Shown: one piece after another, positions 20,739 to 30,376 of the stretch
Position numbering within the stretch: the stretch's first letter is position 1
Layout of the letters: each line of letters starts with the position of its first letter
NCBI RefSeq assembly: GCF_040371085.1
Contig: NZ_JAMBMT010000001.1
Location: 744,001 to 808,000, forward strand
From: Psychrobacter sp. AH5
GTDB lineage: Bacteria; Pseudomonadota; Gammaproteobacteria; Pseudomonadales; Moraxellaceae
Direction: 5' to 3'
Length of the DNA stretch: 64,000 nt
Translations under genes and position numbers: made by a program
The notes under the pieces: generated by a model
Told to the model about the DNA's origin: nothing
What the model saw: only the letters and a program-made list of their open reading frames with translations
The model's database searches: none

Positions 20739-21908
20739 ATGGTTAAACATATTATGGATCTCTCGTTACTATATTACGGTGTGCAGGGGCTGGCAGGGTT
20801 TATTGCCTTTGTGACAATTTGGGGGTGGCTGCCTCTTGATAACTGGTGGGTGAGAGGGGTTGAGTTTCCGCGTATTCAGATAATGGTGCTAGGTATTATT
20901 GCTTGGATAGCTATGGTTTTGTTCAGCTCTGAATGGCAGTTAGGGCAGTGGTTATTATTTATAGCCTTGAGTATTACTCTAGCTTATCAGCTACGCATGG
21001 TGCTGCCCTACACTAGGCTATGGAAGAAGGAGGTAAAAACTGCTACCAAAGATGCAAAACTTGCCGAGCATCAAATCAAGATTATGGTATCAAATGTGTT
21101 GACTCCTAACGATCAGACTCAAGACTTAGTGGATTTGGTTAATAAAAAAAACCCTGACATCTTGATTACATTAGAGTCTGATAAAAAGTGGGAGCAAGCT
21201 CTTGAGCAGATAGAACCTGATTATCCTTACAACGTCAAGGTGCCGCTAGATAACTTGTATGGTATGCATTTATACTCAAAGCTTGAGCTGATAGATCCTA
21301 AAGTTAAGTACCTTATTATTGATGATATTCCCTCCATTCATAGTCAGCTCCGGCTACAAAGCGGACGCGTCATTTGGCTATATTGTCTACACCCTATGCC
21401 GCCGAGCCCTACTGAGGCCGACAAATCGACCACGCGTGATGCTGAGCTACTGATGGTTGGTAAGCATATCAAAGAGCAGGAGCAAACGGCTATATTGGCC
21501 GGAGATCTTAACGATGTCGCTTGGTCAAAAACCACTCGCCGTTTTCAGCGAATCTCAGGTCTGCTTGATCCGCGTATTGGTCGTCATTTTATCAATACCT
21601 TTCATGTCAAATATCCCTTTTTGCGCTGGGCGCTCGATCATATTTTTCACAGTGCCTGCTTTACTTTGGTAGATATCAGACGTCTGCCTTCTATTGGTTC
21701 TGATCACTTCCCGGTGATGACGACTTTGCAATATGAGCCACAAGAGACTGATAACCAACAGCAAAACGCTCCAACTACCGACGCTGATGATATAAAAGAG
21801 ACTAATAGTAAGATAGAGGCGGGTATCGATGAAGGGCAAAAAGTCTCAAAAGAGCATGAGGAAGAAAACAGCGAAAAAGCAGTAAAACATCAAGCAAAAT
21901 CCGTTTAG
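20739..21908 (+). CDS. Membrane-anchored endonuclease/exonuclease/phosphatase (EEP) family protein
   Basis: The 389-residue protein has about three N-terminal membrane helices (residues 8-30, 45-63, 68-87) and then an EEP domain. Its motifs are spread as expected: MVSNVLTPN, TLESDKKW with the metal-binding Glu, YCLHPMPPSP, the AGDLNDVAWS metal/catalytic segment, LRWALDHIF, and the terminal SIGSDHFPV. This layout resembles the YafD-like group. The substrate is unknown; it could be a lipid- or nucleic-acid-linked phosphodiester. The last about 60 residues are acidic/Lys-rich and look disordered. No strong ribosome site precedes the first ATG; an in-frame ATG at 20754 is an alternative start. 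Confidence 0.8.
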   Translation: MVKHIMDLSLLYYGVQGLAGFIAFVTIWGWLPLDNWWVRGVEFPRIQIMVLGIIAWIAMVLFSSEWQLGQWLLFIALSITLAYQLRMVLPYTRLWKKEVKTATKDAKLAEHQIKIMVSNVLTPNDQTQDLVDLVNKKNPDILITLESDKKWEQALEQIEPDYPYNVKVPLDNLYGMHLYSKLELIDPKVKYLIIDDIPSIHSQLRLQSGRVIWLYCLHPMPPSPTEADKSTTRDAELLMVGKHIKEQEQTAILAGDLNDVAWSKTTRRFQRISGLLDPRIGRHFINTFHVKYPFLRWALDHIFHSACFTLVDIRRLPSIGSDHFPVMTTLQYEPQETDNQQQNAPTTDADDIKETNSKIEAGIDEGQKVSKEHEEENSEKAVKHQAKSV

Positions 21909-22355
21909 TCTGATTAGACGCTATCAAATACTGGAAAAAAACTGAGCTGGTGTAAGCATAAGCGTACAATAAATAGTGCTTTTGGCGTCTAGTTAGCTCT
22001 CTTAAGTTATCATACACTATAGTCATCAACACAAGGATAGACAAGGATGTAGTGTTGAGGCTTGTGATGAAGGATAAAACCGTAATCTTTGAGCCAATAT
22101 TAGCGACGTGAAATCAGTCAGCAGGGATATAATAATAATATGAAATAATAAACCCGAACCTATTGCCCAAGGTTCGGGTTTTTTCTTGTTCATTGTTAGT
22201 GGTTGAAGTTTGTTGACAATATTCTGATAAAAAACAACGCCCTGATAAAAATAAGGGCTCATGCATCGGCATAGACCCCTATTCGTAAAGCTAGATTCAG
22301 TGGTATTAGATTGTTTATCTAGCGAGCTCTTTATCTAACAGACTTTTTATTCAAA
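21909..22355. other. Intergenic region with an orphan terminator, possible small-RNA locus
   Basis: This 447-base gap lies between the convergent EEP gene and surA. No convincing protein gene is seen; only a 14-codon ATG frame with a GAAGG-like context occurs near 22067. The plus-strand terminator at 22150 lies about 240 bases beyond the EEP stop, which fits either a long 3' UTR or an independent small transcript. Confidence 0.4.
22150..22186 (+). terminator. Intrinsic terminator in the EEP-surA gap
   Basis: AAACCCGAACC (22150-22160) pairs with GGTTCGGGTTT (22171-22181) across a 10-base loop and runs into TTTTTT. The stronger T-run is on the plus strand; on the minus strand it could also help end surA. 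Confidence 0.85.
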
Positions 22356-23753
22356 TTATTCAATCACTTGAATATAGGCACCCGCTCGCAGCTCTTGTAG
22401 CCAATCTTCTGTAGCTTGAGGAGCTGAGCGTTGAAAAAGCGCTTGACGTGCCATATCACGGCGATACTCATCACTGACATCTTGTTGACGCTGGTCATCG
22501 ACTTTTAGGATATGCCAACCAAACTGACTCTTAAAAGGAGCGGAGTAATCATTGACAGAGGTGCTTTTCATAACCGCTTCAAAGGGTCCCACCATCTCGC
22601 CTTCACTAACCCAGCCTAGATCGCCACCGCGTCCAGCAGAGCCTGGATCATCAGAATACGTCGATGCTAAACTAGCAAAATCTGCCCCTTGGCGTAGCTG
22701 CTCATATAAGTCATTAATTTTTTGTTCAGCCAGACTATCACTTTGTAGCTCATCCACTTTGATCAAGATGTGCCGAGCATTCCACTGCGGCACTATCTTT
22801 TTATCACTGCTATTTTTATTAGCCAGTTTGACGATATCGATACCCTCTGGGGTGATTAAAGGCTCGCTGACCTCGCCAACAGCTAGTTTAGTAATCTGAC
22901 TCGATAATTCGGTAGGTAGCGATGAAGCTTTATGAAAGCCCATATCACCGCCTTGTAAAGCAATAGGATAATCACCTTGAGTAGCGCTTATGGCAGCCTC
23001 GACATCGACATTAGGCTGAAGAAGACGGCTGCGTAGCTTTTTTGCTACTGTAAGGGCTTGCTGACGCTGCGCTTCTGAGAGACGGCTATAGTCATCCATA
23101 TAAGGCACGCGCACATGAATGGTTTGATACTCGTTTTGGCTTAAGCGTTTGGCTTCAGGCGAGGCCAAAAATGCATCGACATCTTGCTCACTGATACGCA
23201 CTCGGCTACTGACTTGGCGCTGCTGCAGCGCTTGAATAGAGGCATCTTCAATCAGCTTTGCCCGTAGAGCAGAATAGCTACCAGACTGAGCCGCATCAAG
23301 CTTTTGTTGTAAAGCGGCCAAACTACTGACCCCTTCGCCTTGAGCTATCTGGGCTAAGCGCTGGTTTATGGCAGCGTCATCGGGCTGTAGGCCAAGGCGA
23401 TTGACTAAAGAGAGCTGTAACTCACGTTGGATAAGTCCGTTTAACACCTCAGATTGAAGCTGCGGCGAGTTCGCTAGCGGTTGCCCTGCGGCCTGTGCCC
23501 GTGCTTGAGTCTGAGCAATAGCAGTTATAAGATCACTTTTTAGGATAGCATTGTCGTTTACTAGCGCAATGATGCCGTCAGTACTGGTAGCAGGCGTTAA
23601 GCGACTGGCGTTTTGAGTACTAACATTAGTTGCTTGAGTAGCTGCAGGTTTTATCGTAGCTGCTTGAGCATTGAGGGCAAGTACGAGACCCATACCTGTG
23701 CTCATAGTTAGTAAAACGGCGCGGCTGGTCTGGCGTAAAGAAAAAAGTCTCAT
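22356..23753 (-). CDS. surA: Periplasmic peptidyl-prolyl isomerase/chaperone SurA
   Basis: Periplasmic chaperone that escorts unfolded outer-membrane proteins to BAM. A signal peptide is followed by the N-terminal SurA chaperone domain (DGIIALVNDNAILKSDL onward) and two parvulin-type PPIC domains; the second is clear (ARHILIKVDEL, GADFASLASTYSDDPGSAGRGGDLGWV). From this start it has 465 residues, near the usual 430-450. The ATG at 23753 is preferred over 23777 because AAGGA lies 6 bases before it. It follows lptD on the minus strand, the conserved lptD-surA pair. Confidence 0.96.
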   Translation of the reverse strand: MRLFSLRQTSRAVLLTMSTGMGLVLALNAQAATIKPAATQATNVSTQNASRLTPATSTDGIIALVNDNAILKSDLITAIAQTQARAQAAGQPLANSPQLQSEVLNGLIQRELQLSLVNRLGLQPDDAAINQRLAQIAQGEGVSSLAALQQKLDAAQSGSYSALRAKLIEDASIQALQQRQVSSRVRISEQDVDAFLASPEAKRLSQNEYQTIHVRVPYMDDYSRLSEAQRQQALTVAKKLRSRLLQPNVDVEAAISATQGDYPIALQGGDMGFHKASSLPTELSSQITKLAVGEVSEPLITPEGIDIVKLANKNSSDKKIVPQWNARHILIKVDELQSDSLAEQKINDLYEQLRQGADFASLASTYSDDPGSAGRGGDLGWVSEGEMVGPFEAVMKSTSVNDYSAPFKSQFGWHILKVDDQRQQDVSDEYRRDMARQALFQRSAPQATEDWLQELRAGAYIQVIE

Positions 23754-23932
23754 GATAATCCTTATTGATGTCATCATATCGAGTACGGATTGATCAGCGG
23801 CATACGCTTTTAGATTAGATCAAACTGGGTACACTTGTAGAGTTAAATAATACGTTGTTGAGTGGTTATATTACGGTCATAGCGGCTAAAGCTTATATGG
23901 TCAATTTTGCTTTTATTACAGTATCAGTCCCA

Positions 23933-26806
23933 TTAGTCTTTCCAAGCATTCTGTACCGGCTCAAAACCTAAGACTTTGTCCGCTAATAAGCGCGTCAAAC
24001 GGCCACTGCTACTACCAAGGCCATTTAATCTAATCTCAGCCATAATAGCTTGATTTGGCTTATCATTGACGTTCAAGTCATTATAATAACGACGACCGTA
24101 GACGGCAAAACCAAAACAACAATCCTCGTAATCGATACCCACTAGAGCATCAAGAGTTTGGTTACGGCGATAATCATACTGACCTTGGGCTAATACTCGC
24201 CAATTGTTGTTTACCGGAAAAACAGCCGATGCAGTCACTGCTGAGATAGGCAACTGATTGGTATTTTGATCTTCTTGACGTTTTACAAAGCCTACGTTAA
24301 ATAAGCTATTCTCAGTAGGCTGATAACGCAGCTCAGTGATGACATAGTTTAGATCATAATGATTATCTAGTGCGCCGCTGACATCAACCCAGACGTTGTT
24401 ATAAGGCTGAGCACTAGCATCCCAGACCATACCTGAGGAGGACTTATTTAATACCGGCGTTTGCCCCTCTAAAGTGACTCGGCCATCATCATAATAAAAC
24501 TGCTCTGCAATGCTACCATCAAAACGTGTCACACCCGTTGCATCGATGTAACGATAATTAATGCCAGGCGTGATAGCGTGCAAATCTTGCAAACGATCAT
24601 AACCCAAGAACCAGCTATCTGAGAACAGCTGCTCATAATTAATAGAGGCTATGCGGCTATTGAAGTTAGGAATATCATTTTGATCTTTAAAAGGCGAATA
24701 GGTGTATTTTAGCCGCGGACTCAACAGCTGATAGCCGCCCATGGTATTATCAAAAGCACCAAAAGGTGAGCCTGCTTGATAAAAGTTTAAACCTGCATCG
24801 ATACTAGCTTGGGGTACAAATACCGATTGACTGCCATCTTTTTCATTCAAATTGTTAGCCTCTAAACTATCTTGATCATAAGAGGTGTAGAGATGCTGCA
24901 AGCTTAACTTAGGATGAATATAACCCCAAGATGAATTGATAGGATAGGCGGCGCTTAGTTTATTATACAGTCTAACGCCACTTTTTTCGGCCTCAGAACC
25001 ATCGTCAATAGACTTTTTAAAATAAGCTGAGTCATGAATACCAGTAATATCTATGCCCTCTAACCAAGGCAAACGATAGTTCAAAGATAGCTGCGGTAAA
25101 CGCGAATAAGGCTTATCTTTATCCTCTAAGCGCTCTCCATCATTGGTAATAGCATCCAGAGTCTGAAAAGTCTCGACTTTTAATTCACCATTAACATAAT
25201 CATTATAATAATTGAGCCGAGCGCGGCGCGGTAGATTGAGGGTGTTATTTGATAAACCTAGGGTATCAAAATCATTGAGATAATCAGCGTCTGAGACGTA
25301 GCTATATTTGGCATCACCACTCAAGCGCGCAATGCTAGTGGAAGACCAATAATGATCATAAAAAAGACTGCTACGATCCTCATCATTATATTTTTTATCG
25401 TTAGGAAGGTAGGAGCCATTGATTATCCCTTCACCATAACTATCGGTTAGATAACGAAACTCACCTGAGAGCATAGGGTTACGATTACTATAAATCTGAG
25501 TATTAAGAGTAGCGTCATAATTGGGCGCTATATTGAAATAATAGGGAATATCAATCTCAACCCCGCTATTACTATCGATGCTAGCATTTGGTAATAAAAA
25601 CCCACTACTACGGCGTGAGTCGATAGGGAAGTTAAAGTAAGGCAGGTAAAATACGGGCACATCAGCGATTTTGAAAGTGGTATTGTACGCCTCACCGCGG
25701 CCAGTGTCCGTATCTAAGTCGATACTTTTGGCCTCAAGCTGCCATTTGCGATCGGTAGGCGGGCAAGTGGTAAACATCACATTATCCAGCTCGTATTGAC
25801 TGTCGTTAGGACGATTGAGCTTTTTTGCATAGCCATGCGCTTGTAACGGCACACTAGCAAAAGCCACGTCACTAGCCGTTGACTGTCCGCTCTCAGTATT
25901 ATAAGCCAAGTTATCAGCTACCCCAATCAGGCCGCCTTGCGCCCCTTGTTCATTGAGCCTAACCGCTAAACGCTGATTATGATCATTACTGAGCCTAGCT
26001 GCTTGCGTGCTATCAATGGCTTGGTTGGTGAACATGACCTGACCTTGCGCTGCTGCAATGTTATTGGTCAAATCTAGCACAACCTTTTCAGCTTCGATAT
26101 GCTGAGCGCCTTGATCGATAATTACATTGCCTGATAGCTCAGCATAGTCGACATTATCATAGTAGCCATAGTCAGACTCAGCAAATAACGAGCCTTGATT
26201 ATTCATGTTGCTATTTGCGTCAGCATTAGCTTCATTGATAGCGCGTTGATAGTTTGGATTGCTTGAGGGGTAGACCCATTGACCTTCGCAGCGCGGCGCA
26301 TTATTTATAGTAACTGGCACAATATCCAAATCAGTGCCAAGCTTTGGTAAGGTTTTAGCTACTGCTGAGTTGGCGTTAGTAAGGCTTGATTGATTATTTA
26401 GAGCTGGATCAATAGTACTATCGCGCTCATTATCAGGCTTTAATTGATAAAACTGCGCTAAACGCATCAAGCTTGCTTGAATACTGTCGTCTTCAAGGTC
26501 AAGTTTTTCATTATTAGCACGGTTAGCATTATTATTAGTAGCCTTAGTATTCTCTATTATCACCGCTGAATCTATAGCCGCGCTGTCATTAATCTGGGTA
26601 ATGTCCAAAGCATCATTTAGCTCATTACTCTGCGCGCTAGAGTCTTGCGTCTGTAAGTCAGCTGCAGGGCGGCTTGATCTATCAGAGTCCAGCGGATTCA
26701 TCTGCTGATCGTTGATAGCAGCGCCAACGGTCAAGCTTGATAAACTTAACGCGCCGAACAAAATCAGGCGAATGCTTTGGTAGAGCGGAGAATATAACAA
26801 GGGCAC
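23933..26806 (-). CDS. lptD: LPS-assembly protein LptD
   Basis: Outer-membrane barrel that, with LptE, inserts lipopolysaccharide into the outer leaflet. It has 957 residues. After a signal peptide (to about residue 29) there is an unusual 130-residue Asn/Asp/Ser-rich linker, then the OstA-like jelly-roll domain (about 205-330) and the C-terminal barrel. Cysteines at 173 and 348 precede a CC pair at 896-897; the known protein needs disulphides between N-terminal cysteines and such a CC pair. The start codon is GTG at 26806 with AGGT just upstream. It is divergent from amgK and upstream of surA. Confidence 0.95.
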   Translation of the reverse strand: MPLLYSPLYQSIRLILFGALSLSSLTVGAAINDQQMNPLDSDRSSRPAADLQTQDSSAQSNELNDALDITQINDSAAIDSAVIIENTKATNNNANRANNEKLDLEDDSIQASLMRLAQFYQLKPDNERDSTIDPALNNQSSLTNANSAVAKTLPKLGTDLDIVPVTINNAPRCEGQWVYPSSNPNYQRAINEANADANSNMNNQGSLFAESDYGYYDNVDYAELSGNVIIDQGAQHIEAEKVVLDLTNNIAAAQGQVMFTNQAIDSTQAARLSNDHNQRLAVRLNEQGAQGGLIGVADNLAYNTESGQSTASDVAFASVPLQAHGYAKKLNRPNDSQYELDNVMFTTCPPTDRKWQLEAKSIDLDTDTGRGEAYNTTFKIADVPVFYLPYFNFPIDSRRSSGFLLPNASIDSNSGVEIDIPYYFNIAPNYDATLNTQIYSNRNPMLSGEFRYLTDSYGEGIINGSYLPNDKKYNDEDRSSLFYDHYWSSTSIARLSGDAKYSYVSDADYLNDFDTLGLSNNTLNLPRRARLNYYNDYVNGELKVETFQTLDAITNDGERLEDKDKPYSRLPQLSLNYRLPWLEGIDITGIHDSAYFKKSIDDGSEAEKSGVRLYNKLSAAYPINSSWGYIHPKLSLQHLYTSYDQDSLEANNLNEKDGSQSVFVPQASIDAGLNFYQAGSPFGAFDNTMGGYQLLSPRLKYTYSPFKDQNDIPNFNSRIASINYEQLFSDSWFLGYDRLQDLHAITPGINYRYIDATGVTRFDGSIAEQFYYDDGRVTLEGQTPVLNKSSSGMVWDASAQPYNNVWVDVSGALDNHYDLNYVITELRYQPTENSLFNVGFVKRQEDQNTNQLPISAVTASAVFPVNNNWRVLAQGQYDYRRNQTLDALVGIDYEDCCFGFAVYGRRYYNDLNVNDKPNQAIMAEIRLNGLGSSSGRLTRLLADKVLGFEPVQNAWKD

Positions 26807-27082
26807 ACCTATGATTGCAGAGCCTATTGGGTTAGGATTGAAACGATTACTAACTAGAGTCGCATTTAATTGGACTTATGATAGTCAAAAAAAACCAAAT
26901 CAGCTACACTATTCAACAAATTTTATAAGCGAGCAAGGCATATTTGCTATCGGTATCCTGTTAATAAGGATTAATCAAAATGTCTAGCGTCTCAATCTTA
27001 CCTATTAATTTGTCCCTATAAAGGATTCGTCATTTTAGCAAGTATTTGCCTGACTTATCACTATATTTAACCGACCATTTTT

Positions 27083-28249
27083 GTGACCACTAACGCTATG
27101 ACAGATAACCAAACTATGACCTCTAAACCTTATACCAATTCTCAAGCCTCAGCCGTAACGGCTAACAATAGCGCGCCGGACGATAAGCGCCATCAGCAAT
27201 TAATCAGCTGGCTACAGCAGGTATTTGAGACGGATAACCTCAAGCTTGATAGCTTAGCAGGCGATGCCAGTAGCCGCCGATATCACCGTCTCCAATTAGC
27301 GAGTCAAGCTGATAAACACAAAACTGAGTTCTATATGGTGATGGATTCAGCTGATGAGCAGCAGGCTATGCAGCAGTTTATCAATGTAACGGCTTTGATG
27401 GCACCAGCTATCAATGTACCAACGATTATAGCTCAAGAGCTTGAACAAGGGTTTTTGGTGCTGCAAGATTTTGGGTCAGTAGAGTTCGCTCATTTGCTAG
27501 TGGAGGCGACAGCAGCGCAAGTTGATGAGTATTACCAATTGGCGATGAATACCCTAATTGCGCTGCAGCAAGTCCCTGTCAAAACCGCTAGAGCTGAGCA
27601 TCAATTAGCCGATTATGATGCTGAGCTTCTCAGCCGAGAGATGGAGTTATTTAGTGATTGGTTTATTCCTCATATTGGCGTGCCATTAGATAAGAGCCTT
27701 TGGAATAATCTTAAAGCGGCGCTAAATACTGAGATTTTAAGGCAGCCGCAAGTTATCGTTCATCGCGATTATCACAGTCGCAATCTGATGCAAGATCGAG
27801 CAGACCACTCGCAATTAGGTGTCATTGACTTTCAAGATGCGGTTATCGGAGCTTATAGCTATGACTTGGTATCGTTAGTTAGAGATGCTTATGTTGATTG
27901 GTCTGAGCTGCAAGTGTCTAGCTGGATTAATGACTTTTGGCATCTGCAGCAGCAAGCCGGATTGACTACTGCTGATAGTGCAAAGCAGTTTGAAAATGAT
28001 GTCAATGTGATGGGAGTGCAGCGTCATCTCAAGGTACTTGGCATCTTTATTCGTCTGTTTGAGCGCGATGGTAAAAACCGTTATCTGTTTAATATCCCAA
28101 AAGTAATGAATGATTTGTTGTTTGAGCTTGACTGGTTGGCAGCGCACGGCAGTGAGCAGATGCAATTTGCTGTCAAACCTTTTAATGAATGGATGATAGA
28201 GACCGTACTGCCTGCTTATCAAGCTAATTTTGTGCAGCAGTACATCTAA
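27083..28249 (+). CDS. amgK: N-acetylmuramate/N-acetylglucosamine kinase AmgK
   Basis: Phosphotransferase-fold sugar kinase that phosphorylates MurNAc (and GlcNAc) at C1 for peptidoglycan recycling that bypasses de novo UDP-MurNAc synthesis. It has 388 residues from a GTG at 27083; an ATG at 27098 and others follow, so the start is uncertain. The APH-type catalytic loop is VHRDYHSRNLM and the metal Asp is in GVIDFQDAV; the Gly-rich N-terminal DSLAGDASSRRYHRL is typical. Gene order lptD < > amgK-murU matches Pseudomonas, where the function was shown, which strongly supports the call. Confidence 0.9.
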   Translation: MTTNAMTDNQTMTSKPYTNSQASAVTANNSAPDDKRHQQLISWLQQVFETDNLKLDSLAGDASSRRYHRLQLASQADKHKTEFYMVMDSADEQQAMQQFINVTALMAPAINVPTIIAQELEQGFLVLQDFGSVEFAHLLVEATAAQVDEYYQLAMNTLIALQQVPVKTARAEHQLADYDAELLSREMELFSDWFIPHIGVPLDKSLWNNLKAALNTEILRQPQVIVHRDYHSRNLMQDRADHSQLGVIDFQDAVIGAYSYDLVSLVRDAYVDWSELQVSSWINDFWHLQQQAGLTTADSAKQFENDVNVMGVQRHLKVLGIFIRLFERDGKNRYLFNIPKVMNDLLFELDWLAAHGSEQMQFAVKPFNEWMIETVLPAYQANFVQQYI

Positions 28250-28341
28250 TAGTAACTAAAACTAGTAATCAAAACTTTAACCATATATAAAATCTTAAAA
28301 CATAAGCATTTTAAAAACAGTCGTTTTATTAAGGAGTCGGC

Positions 28342-29070
28342 ATGGCGGCAATAAAGCAAGCAATGATACTAGCAGCAGGTAAAGGTACGCGCTTACGCCC
28401 TTTGACGCTGAGTACGCCTAAGCCGTTAGTTGAGGTAGGAGCGCAGCCGCTAATTGTATGGCATATCAAAGCCCTGCAAGCGGTAGGTATCACTGATATT
28501 ACTATCAATGCTTCTTGGCTTGCTGAGAAGCTCATGGCGACTTTGGGCGATGGCTCACAATATGGCGTTACCTTGCATTGGTCAGTTGAGGACGATGAGC
28601 CGCTTGAAACCGCAGGCGGGATATATCAAGCGCTTGCAACTGGTCAATTAAAAGATGAGCCTTTTATTTTGGTGAATTCTGATGTTTGGAGCACTTATGA
28701 TTTTGCGCCCTTAACAGACTATCAGCTTGGTGCTGATCAAAAAGCGCACTTATTATTGATTGATAATCCTGACCATAATAATAGTGGCGATTTTGCTATT
28801 AATAGTGGTTTGGCGAGCGAACAGCCGATAGGCGATAAGGACAAATATACTTTTGCTGGTATAAGTGTAATATCGCCGCGCTTGCTTGACGGTCTTGTTA
28901 CAGGTCAACCAGCGCCATTAGCGCCGTTACTAAAGCAAGCTATGCTAAAGTTTCAGGTCACCGCCGAGGTCATCACTGATGATTGGATAGATGTCGGTAC
29001 TCCTGAACGTTTGGCGCAGGTTAATGACTTTCTCAACCATAAAGGCGTCAATAACCATCAGGGTGCTTAA
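28342..29070 (+). CDS. murU: N-acetylmuramate alpha-1-phosphate uridylyltransferase MurU
   Basis: Nucleotidyltransferase that converts MurNAc-1-phosphate and UTP to UDP-MurNAc, the second recycling step after AmgK. It has 242 residues. N-terminal MILAAGKGTRLRPLTLSTPKPL is the sugar-nucleotidyltransferase signature; the metal-binding LVNSDVW and the terminal DDWIDVGTPERL follow. AAGGAG lies just before the ATG. It is 92 bases after amgK and closed by a terminator. A glucose-1-phosphate thymidylyltransferase-like enzyme is the alternative, but the AmgK neighbour decides. Confidence 0.92.
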   Translation: MAAIKQAMILAAGKGTRLRPLTLSTPKPLVEVGAQPLIVWHIKALQAVGITDITINASWLAEKLMATLGDGSQYGVTLHWSVEDDEPLETAGGIYQALATGQLKDEPFILVNSDVWSTYDFAPLTDYQLGADQKAHLLLIDNPDHNNSGDFAINSGLASEQPIGDKDKYTFAGISVISPRLLDGLVTGQPAPLAPLLKQAMLKFQVTAEVITDDWIDVGTPERLAQVNDFLNHKGVNNHQGA

Positions 29071-29117
29071 AGAGGTTTGAGGTTAATAATAGTGATAATA
29101 TAAAAATGTAATCCATA

Positions 29118-29154
29118 AAAAAGGTGGCGCCGATTAAATCAGTGCCACCTTTTT
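29118..29154. terminator. Terminator after murU, facing the cyd operon
   Basis: AAAAAGGTGGC (29118-29128) pairs with GCCACCTTTTT (29144-29154), loop 15 bases with extra wobble pairing. The A- and T-runs let it serve both strands. Confidence 0.85.
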
Positions 29155-29219
29155 ATTGATAACTATTAGACTATTATTATCGATAAATGCTCATTAGGAC
29201 TAAGTTATTACTAACACAG

Positions 29220-29336
29220 CTAAACACCCATCGCCAGCTTAATCAGCTGAGCAATAATAAAAATAGTCAAAAACCCAGCCAAGTATAATCCTATAAACCA
29301 GGCCCATTGAGATTGTTTTTTACTGAGTTTTTTCAT
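29220..29336 (-). CDS. DUF2474-family small membrane protein, probable cytochrome bd accessory subunit
   Basis: A 38-residue protein with a basic start (MKKLSKKQS), an aromatic WAWFIGLYLAG and one membrane helix up to about residue 35. AAGGAGAG precedes the ATG. It starts 23 bases after the cydB stop on the same strand. The W-x-WF-x-GLYLAG pattern and position match the DUF2474 proteins found behind CIO-type cydAB genes; by analogy with CydX it may stabilise the oxidase. The role is inferred from context; the gene itself is well supported. Confidence 0.8.
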   Translation of the reverse strand: MKKLSKKQSQWAWFIGLYLAGFLTIFIIAQLIKLAMGV

Positions 29337-29359
29337 CTCTCTCTCCTTGCCTTTTTTGA

Positions 29360-30376
29360 TTAATACATATGCTCGTGATCCGTTTTTCCCTTAAAAGTAT
29401 AATAAGCAAAAGCGGTGTAACTAAGAATAATCGGTAGCATGATGGCTGCACCGATAAGCATAAATGATAGCGAAGTATCTGCTGCCGCCGCTTCATAGAT
29501 AGTCATCTGATAAGGCACAATGTAGGGGAAGATAGCAAAGCAAACGCCAATATAACCCATCAAAAACAAGGCCACTGTCAATAAAAAAGGGCGATATTCG
29601 CGCTCACCGGTCAGATCCTTACGCATCAAGAAAAATAGCAATACTACGATAATAGGCATCGGTGCTAAGTACAGCAGTCCTGGGAAGCTAAACCAGCCCT
29701 CAAGTGCATTGATATCGGAGAAGTACATAAATACGGTAACGACTATCATAGCCACTACCAAGGCTGATAGAAGCCAACCGGATACTTTACGCGCCCATAC
29801 TTGTAGCTTATGTTCGGTTTTGATAATTAACCAAGTAGAGCCCAGTAGAGCGTAGCCAATGATAACGGCGATACCGCATAGCACTGAAAAAGTCGTTAAC
29901 CAATCAAAAGGCCCGCCTGTATATAAACGATTGCTAGCCTCAAGTCCGTGTACCAATGCTCCTAGCATAACGCCTTGAAAAAAAGCGGCCGCGATAGAGC
30001 CTATAAAGAAAAACAAATCCCAGACGTAACGATGCTTGGTGGCTTTAAAGCGAAACTCAAAGGCCACGCCGCGCATGATTAGCCCAAACAGCATAAAGGT
30101 CACCGGCAAGTAAAGCCCGGTCATAATAATGCCATAAGCTACTGGGAAAGCGGCAAATAAGCCGCCGCCGCCAAGTACTAGCCAAGTCTCATTACCGTCC
30201 CAAAAGGGCGCGATAGAGTTCATCATCCGGCTACGGTTTTTATCAGAGCCGGCAAAAGGAAACAAAATACCACAGCCCAAATCAAAGCCATCTAATAACA
30301 CATACACAAAGACGGCTAGCGCAATCAAGCCACCCCAAATAAGTGGTAAATCTAATACCTCACCAAAATTAAACAT
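29360..30376 (-). CDS. cydB: Cytochrome bd ubiquinol oxidase subunit II
   Basis: Membrane subunit of the bd-type terminal oxidase. It has 338 residues and about 8-9 helices. Family features: N-terminal LPLIWGGLIALAVFVYVLLDGFDLGCGILFPF and FWDGNETWLVLGGGGLFAAFP (only parts given). Its start overlaps the cydA stop by one base (TAATG), so the two are translationally coupled. The short form fits the cyanide-insensitive (CIO) branch. Confidence 0.95.
   Translation of the reverse strand: MFNFGEVLDLPLIWGGLIALAVFVYVLLDGFDLGCGILFPFAGSDKNRSRMMNSIAPFWDGNETWLVLGGGGLFAAFPVAYGIIMTGLYLPVTFMLFGLIMRGVAFEFRFKATKHRYVWDLFFFIGSIAAAFFQGVMLGALVHGLEASNRLYTGGPFDWLTTFSVLCGIAVIIGYALLGSTWLIIKTEHKLQVWARKVSGWLLSALVVAMIVVTVFMYFSDINALEGWFSFPGLLYLAPMPIIVVLLFFLMRKDLTGEREYRPFLLTVALFLMGYIGVCFAIFPYIVPYQMTIYEAAAADTSLSFMLIGAAIMLPIILSYTAFAYYTFKGKTDHEHMY

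Noticed and set aside
21802..22262. Two overlapping minus-strand frames past the EEP gene
   Set aside because: They overlap the EEP 3' end and the terminator, show no family features and have no ribosome site.
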